9,294 nucleotides of DNA from NCBI GenBank assembly GCA_009783395.1, contig WRHA01000341.1, positions 1 to 9,294 on the forward strand, written 5' to 3'. Positions 6,532 through 9,294 of the stretch are shown here, in pieces. The notes below the pieces were generated by a model. The model had not been told where the DNA came from and did no database searches. It worked only from the letters and a program-made list of their open reading frames with translations. Numbering within the stretch: the stretch's first letter is position 1; every line of letters begins with the position of its first letter. This DNA comes from Defluviitaleaceae bacterium. Its GTDB lineage: Bacteria; Bacillota; Clostridia; Lachnospirales; WQUN01. Position numbers and translations under genes: made by a program.

Positions 6532-7020
6532 ATGGCGAGGGATATGATTGTGGTGGGCATGGCGGACTTAAACTCGACAAAGGCTCCCGGAGTTTTGACG
6601 ACGCTTGGGCTTGGTTCGTGCGTCGGAATTGCCCTGTACGACCCACGCGCAAAAATCGCGGGACTTGCACATATAATGCTACCGGACTCCGGCGCGATTC
6701 AAAATAATTCTAACAAAGCAAAATTTGCAGATACCGCAGTTATTGCATTGGTTATGCAAATGGAAAAGCTGGGTGCGAAAAAAGTAAGTATGAAAGCAAA
6801 AATAGCGGGCGGTGCGCAAATGTTTGCGTTTAATGCTACAAATGAAAACCTACGTGTCGGCGACCGAAATGTTGATGCGACGAAAATGGCACTTGCTAAA
6901 ATAGGGATCCCGCTTATTGCGTCTGAAACGGGAGCGAGCTTCGGTCGCACTGTTGAACTGTATGCAGATGACGGAAGATTTTTAATAAAGGCGATAGGGC
7001 AGGGGATTAGAACACTATAG
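6532..7020 (+). CDS. cheD: Chemoreceptor glutamine deamidase CheD
   Basis: CheD hydrolyses selected glutamine side chains of methyl-accepting chemotaxis receptors to glutamate, and is sequestered by CheC. The 162-residue product has the full catalytic triad at the spacing known from Thermotoga maritima CheD: Thr24, Cys30 (LGLGSCVGI) and His47 (AGLAHIMLP). Other family landmarks are GGAQMF (93-98), GDRN (110-113) and GASFGRTVEL (134-143). A ribosome binding site GGGGTGG (6519-6525) lies inside the cheC end, and only 1 nt separates the cheC stop from this ATG, so CheC and CheD are probably made together. Their adjacency implies a Bacillus/Thermotoga-type adaptation system. Nothing in the protein looks degraded, so receptors and CheA should exist elsewhere in the genome. 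Confidence 0.96.
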   Translation: MARDMIVVGMADLNSTKAPGVLTTLGLGSCVGIALYDPRAKIAGLAHIMLPDSGAIQNNSNKAKFADTAVIALVMQMEKLGAKKVSMKAKIAGGAQMFAFNATNENLRVGDRNVDATKMALAKIGIPLIASETGASFGRTVELYADDGRFLIKAIGQGIRTL

Positions 7021-7052
7021 GGTAGAAAAATTTCATTAAGGCGGTGTTTGAA

Positions 7053-7442
7053 ATGACATATCAAATTAACAGGATGCATTTGCTGATTTGCATTTTGGCA
7101 GGGACGGTGATTTCCGGTGGGTTTGTTTGGTTCATATTCTTCGATTTGCCGCGCACACTTTTTCATATGGCATTTTGGGTAAGCTTGGCGATTGTTGTGT
7201 TTTATTTTATTGGTTGCTTCGTTCGGGGTTATCTTCTCGCAAATGTTTTTCTTGAGGACAAGGGATATAACTTTGAAGAGGATGAGGAGTATCAGGCTTT
7301 TGTTGCAAACCTCGAAGGGCGTATGCTTGACCCGGCAGACCTCATGACGGAGGAACCCATTGAGTTTGTCGACCCTCTTGAAGGCGAAGAGTTTGACGAT
7401 GCGTTTAGTGAGACATTGATTGTTACTGAAGAGGCATCATGA
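7053..7442 (+). CDS. Unrecognised small two-helix membrane protein with acidic tail, overlapping fliA
   Basis: I do not recognise this 129-residue protein. It has two hydrophobic stretches (about residues 8-30 and 36-57) joined by a short turn around DLPR, so it should be a membrane hairpin; arginines 7 and 58 suggest both termini are cytosolic. Residues 68-129 form a strongly acidic cytosolic tail, rich in Glu and Asp, with no recognisable domain. No signal peptide cleavage site stands out. ATG 7053 is chosen because AAGGCGG (7038-7044) lies 8 nt upstream; the GTG at 7044 overlaps that site. It lies 32 nt after cheD and its stop overlaps the fliA start (ATGA, 7439-7442), so the two are likely co-translated. 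In B. subtilis the membrane protein SwrB follows sigD, but SwrB has one helix and a different position, so homology is not claimed. A role in motility is inferred from position alone. Confidence 0.8.
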   Translation: MTYQINRMHLLICILAGTVISGGFVWFIFFDLPRTLFHMAFWVSLAIVVFYFIGCFVRGYLLANVFLEDKGYNFEEDEEYQAFVANLEGRMLDPADLMTEEPIEFVDPLEGEEFDDAFSETLIVTEEAS

Positions 7443-8203
7443 CCCCGGTAAACCTCGAAAAGTTGTGGCAGGCGTACAATGAAGGAAAAAATCCCGCGCT
7501 TAAAGAAAAGTTAATTTTGTATTACGCGCCGCTGGTTAAATACGTTGCGGGAAGGCTGATGGTTCATGTTGGTCAGCATGTCGAGCTTGATGACTTGGTT
7601 GGCTACGGAATTTTCGGTCTGCTTGATGCGATTGATAAATTTGACAACGCTAAGGGCGTTAAGTTTGAAACGTATGCGTCGTTTCGTATTCGGGGCGCGA
7701 TAATTGACCATATTCGAAAAATGGACTGGGTTCCTCGTACGCTCAGGCAAAAAAATAAGCAAATGGAACAAATTTACACCACACTTGAGGATGAACTGGG
7801 TCGCCCGCCGTCTGATGAGGAACTTGCATTAAAACTAAATTTGTCTTTAGAAGAAACGCAAGATTTAATAAGGAAATCGTCTGTGCTTTCGCTTGTGAGT
7901 TTAGACGATTTTATGGATCAAAACTACGAATCTTCGTTCGCGCCGCTTGTCATGAACCGTATGGACTCCCCGGAAGAGCAGGCCGAGCTGCAAGAACGAA
8001 AAAAACTACTTGCTGAGGCCATTGCAAATTTGACGGAAAAAGAGAAGCTAGTAATAACGTTATATTATTTCGAGGACTTGACGTTAAGGGAAATTAGTAG
8101 CATTATGAAAGTGTCGGAATCAAGGGTTTCTCAGATTCACACCAAGGCAATTTCACGTTTACAAACCAAGCTGGGACGATATAAAAATTTGTTATTCGCG
8201 TAG
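7439..8203 (+). CDS. fliA: Flagellar sigma factor sigma-28 (FliA/SigD)
   Basis: This 254-residue protein is a sigma-70-family factor of the FliA/SigD/WhiG type, which directs RNA polymerase to late flagellar, motor and chemotaxis promoters. Sigma region 2 spans about 25-95 and includes DDLVGYGIFGLLDAIDKFD and the -10 reading segment FRIRGAIIDHIRKMDWVPR. Region 3 spans about 105-175 (LGRPPSDEELA). Region 4 spans about 190-245, with the -35 helix-turn-helix LREISSIMKVSESRVSQIH at 216-234. No N-terminal region 1.1 is present, as expected for this class, and the length is typical. Its ATG overlaps the preceding stop, with AAGAGG 4 nt upstream (short spacing), so translation probably depends on coupling to the membrane protein gene. 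Its usual antagonist FlgM is not in this window. In Firmicutes the gene is normally called sigD. Confidence 0.97.
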   Translation: MTPVNLEKLWQAYNEGKNPALKEKLILYYAPLVKYVAGRLMVHVGQHVELDDLVGYGIFGLLDAIDKFDNAKGVKFETYASFRIRGAIIDHIRKMDWVPRTLRQKNKQMEQIYTTLEDELGRPPSDEELALKLNLSLEETQDLIRKSSVLSLVSLDDFMDQNYESSFAPLVMNRMDSPEEQAELQERKKLLAEAIANLTEKEKLVITLYYFEDLTLREISSIMKVSESRVSQIHTKAISRLQTKLGRYKNLLFA

Positions 8204-8219
8204 GAGAGGGGCTATATTT

Positions 8220-9294
8220 ATGATGGAGGGAAAAAATTTTAGCATCAAGGTCAAGGAAGACGGTATTTATTTGACCCTGCGCAATGTCGAAGGAGAGGAT
8301 CGTGCAACTCGTCAGGAAGTTGTTGACGCTGTTGATTCCTATGGGATAAAAGATATTGATTACATCGCGATCGGCGACGCACTTAAAGATGAAGACGAAA
8401 TAGTTGAAGTCAAAATTTCAAGCAGTACAGCAATTATGCAAGTGGCTGAATCCGCAGCAATTGAAGTTTCAGAAGACCGTATGCAGGCTCATATTACTTT
8501 CCAAGAGCCTATTAATGACGGGAAGCTTCTGACGCCGGAGGCAGTCATTGTTTTATTGCAAGAAAAACGTGTTACGCCTGATTCCAAACTGATTCAAGCC
8601 GCACTTGCAAATAAACGCTATGGCAGAAAAATTTTAATCGCGGAAGGACGCGAACCTCTTAACGGAACAGACGGGTTTTTGAAATTCCATTTTGATAAGA
8701 GCAATATCAAGCCAAAGCCGAAAATCATGGAGGATGGCACGGTAAACTTTAAGCAACTTGATATGTTTAAGTTGTGTAATCGGGGCGATGTGCTTGTTAC
8801 GAGCGTACCCGCACAAGAAGGAAAAGACGGTATCGACGTTTACGGAAACGTTATGCCTGCGCCGAAAACGCGTGCCGCCGGACACATTCCTCGCGGTAAG
8901 GGTACAGTGCTTTCCCCTGATGGGCTTCATCTTATCGCAGATGTTAGCGGGCAACTTGTTCTAAAAGAAGGAAAGGTAAGCGTTTCACCGCATTTGGAAA
9001 TCCCGGGTAATGTTGATAATGCTACCGGTAATATTGATTTTAACGGACAGGTTACGATTCGCGGAAACGTTATTTCCGGTTTTACTGTAAAAGCTGCCGG
9101 TAACATTGAGGTTTTCGGCGTGTGTGAGGCGGCAACCTTGGTTTCGACGGAGGGAAGCATTGTTCTCGGCGGTGGAATTCAGGGCGCAGACAAGGGCGAA
9201 CTTACTGCGTCGGGCGATATTACTGCTAAATTTATCGAAAGTTGCAAATCCGTAACGGCAGGTGGAAACGTCATCACGGACTCGGTTCGCAAGA
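8220..9294 (+). CDS. FapA/DUF342 flagellar-assembly-associated protein (3' end outside window)
   Basis: The frame is open from ATG 8220 to the window edge, giving 358 residues without a stop; the family is usually about 450-650 residues, so the C-terminus is missing. The N-terminal part (about 1-160) ends in AEGREPLNGTDG (141-152), a family landmark. The segment around FKQLDMFKLCNRGDVLV (177-193) and GIDVYGNVMPAP (204-215) is also typical. From about 260 come glycine-spaced short beta repeats (GNIDF, GQVTIRGNV, GNIEVFG, GSIVLGGGIQG, GDITAKFIE), the right-handed beta-solenoid of the FapA domain. AGGAGAGGGG (8202-8211) overlaps the fliA stop and lies 8 nt before the ATG; a second ATG follows directly at 8223. 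Family knowledge: FapA in Vibrio is needed for polar flagellar assembly; in Firmicutes the role is not established. No signal peptide is seen, so it is cytosolic. Its place 16 nt after fliA puts it in the motility operon. Confidence 0.88.
   Translation, partial: MMEGKNFSIKVKEDGIYLTLRNVEGEDRATRQEVVDAVDSYGIKDIDYIAIGDALKDEDEIVEVKISSSTAIMQVAESAAIEVSEDRMQAHITFQEPINDGKLLTPEAVIVLLQEKRVTPDSKLIQAALANKRYGRKILIAEGREPLNGTDGFLKFHFDKSNIKPKPKIMEDGTVNFKQLDMFKLCNRGDVLVTSVPAQEGKDGIDVYGNVMPAPKTRAAGHIPRGKGTVLSPDGLHLIADVSGQLVLKEGKVSVSPHLEIPGNVDNATGNIDFNGQVTIRGNVISGFTVKAAGNIEVFGVCEAATLVSTEGSIVLGGGIQGADKGELTASGDITAKFIESCKSVTAGGNVITDSVRK

Overview
The window most likely comes from a motile Gram-positive-lineage bacterium (Bacillota; Clostridia or Negativicutes seem likeliest). 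That rests on protein content and gene order, not on any search. The core is the distal part of a Firmicutes-type flagellar/chemotaxis (fla/che) operon, all on the + strand: flhA, flhF, flhG, a PilZ protein, cheC, cheD, a small membrane protein, fliA (sigD) and the start of a FapA/DUF342 gene.

Layout. Positions 1-696 hold the C-terminal end of an SNF2-family helicase that begins before the window and is unrelated to motility. Positions 697-902 are an intergenic boundary with a strong intrinsic terminator (754-792), a good sigma-A-type promoter (821-849) and a small GAAA-tetraloop hairpin over the flhA ribosome binding site. From 903 the flagellar genes run to the right edge. They are tightly packed: 4-nt ATGA overlaps at flhF/flhG and orf/fliA, and gaps of 1-32 nt elsewhere. 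The one larger gap is flhA-flhF (92 nt), which holds a 15-codon ORF whose stop overlaps the flhF start.

How the genes work together. FlhA is the export-gate membrane protein of the flagellar secretion system. FlhF (SRP-type GTPase) and FlhG (MinD-type ATPase carrying the FlhF-activating DQA motif) set flagellar site and number. The PilZ/YcgR-like protein has a complete c-di-GMP binding signature and would brake or tune the motor. CheC (CheY-P phosphatase) and CheD (receptor deamidase) form the adaptation pair known from Bacillus and Thermotoga. FliA/SigD is the late flagellar sigma factor. The FapA-like protein is a beta-solenoid protein often linked to flagellar assembly.

Points that stand out: cheB-cheA-cheW, which sit between flhG and cheC in Bacillus subtilis, are absent and a PilZ gene occupies that slot; flhA heads its own transcription unit beside a helicase gene instead of following flhB; CheC has one intact and one altered phosphatase site; an unrecognised two-helix membrane protein with an acidic tail overlaps the sigma factor start; and flhF has a possible coupled leader peptide plus an early terminator-like hairpin. 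I found no mobile element, CRISPR array, tRNA or rRNA, and no system that looks wholly new.
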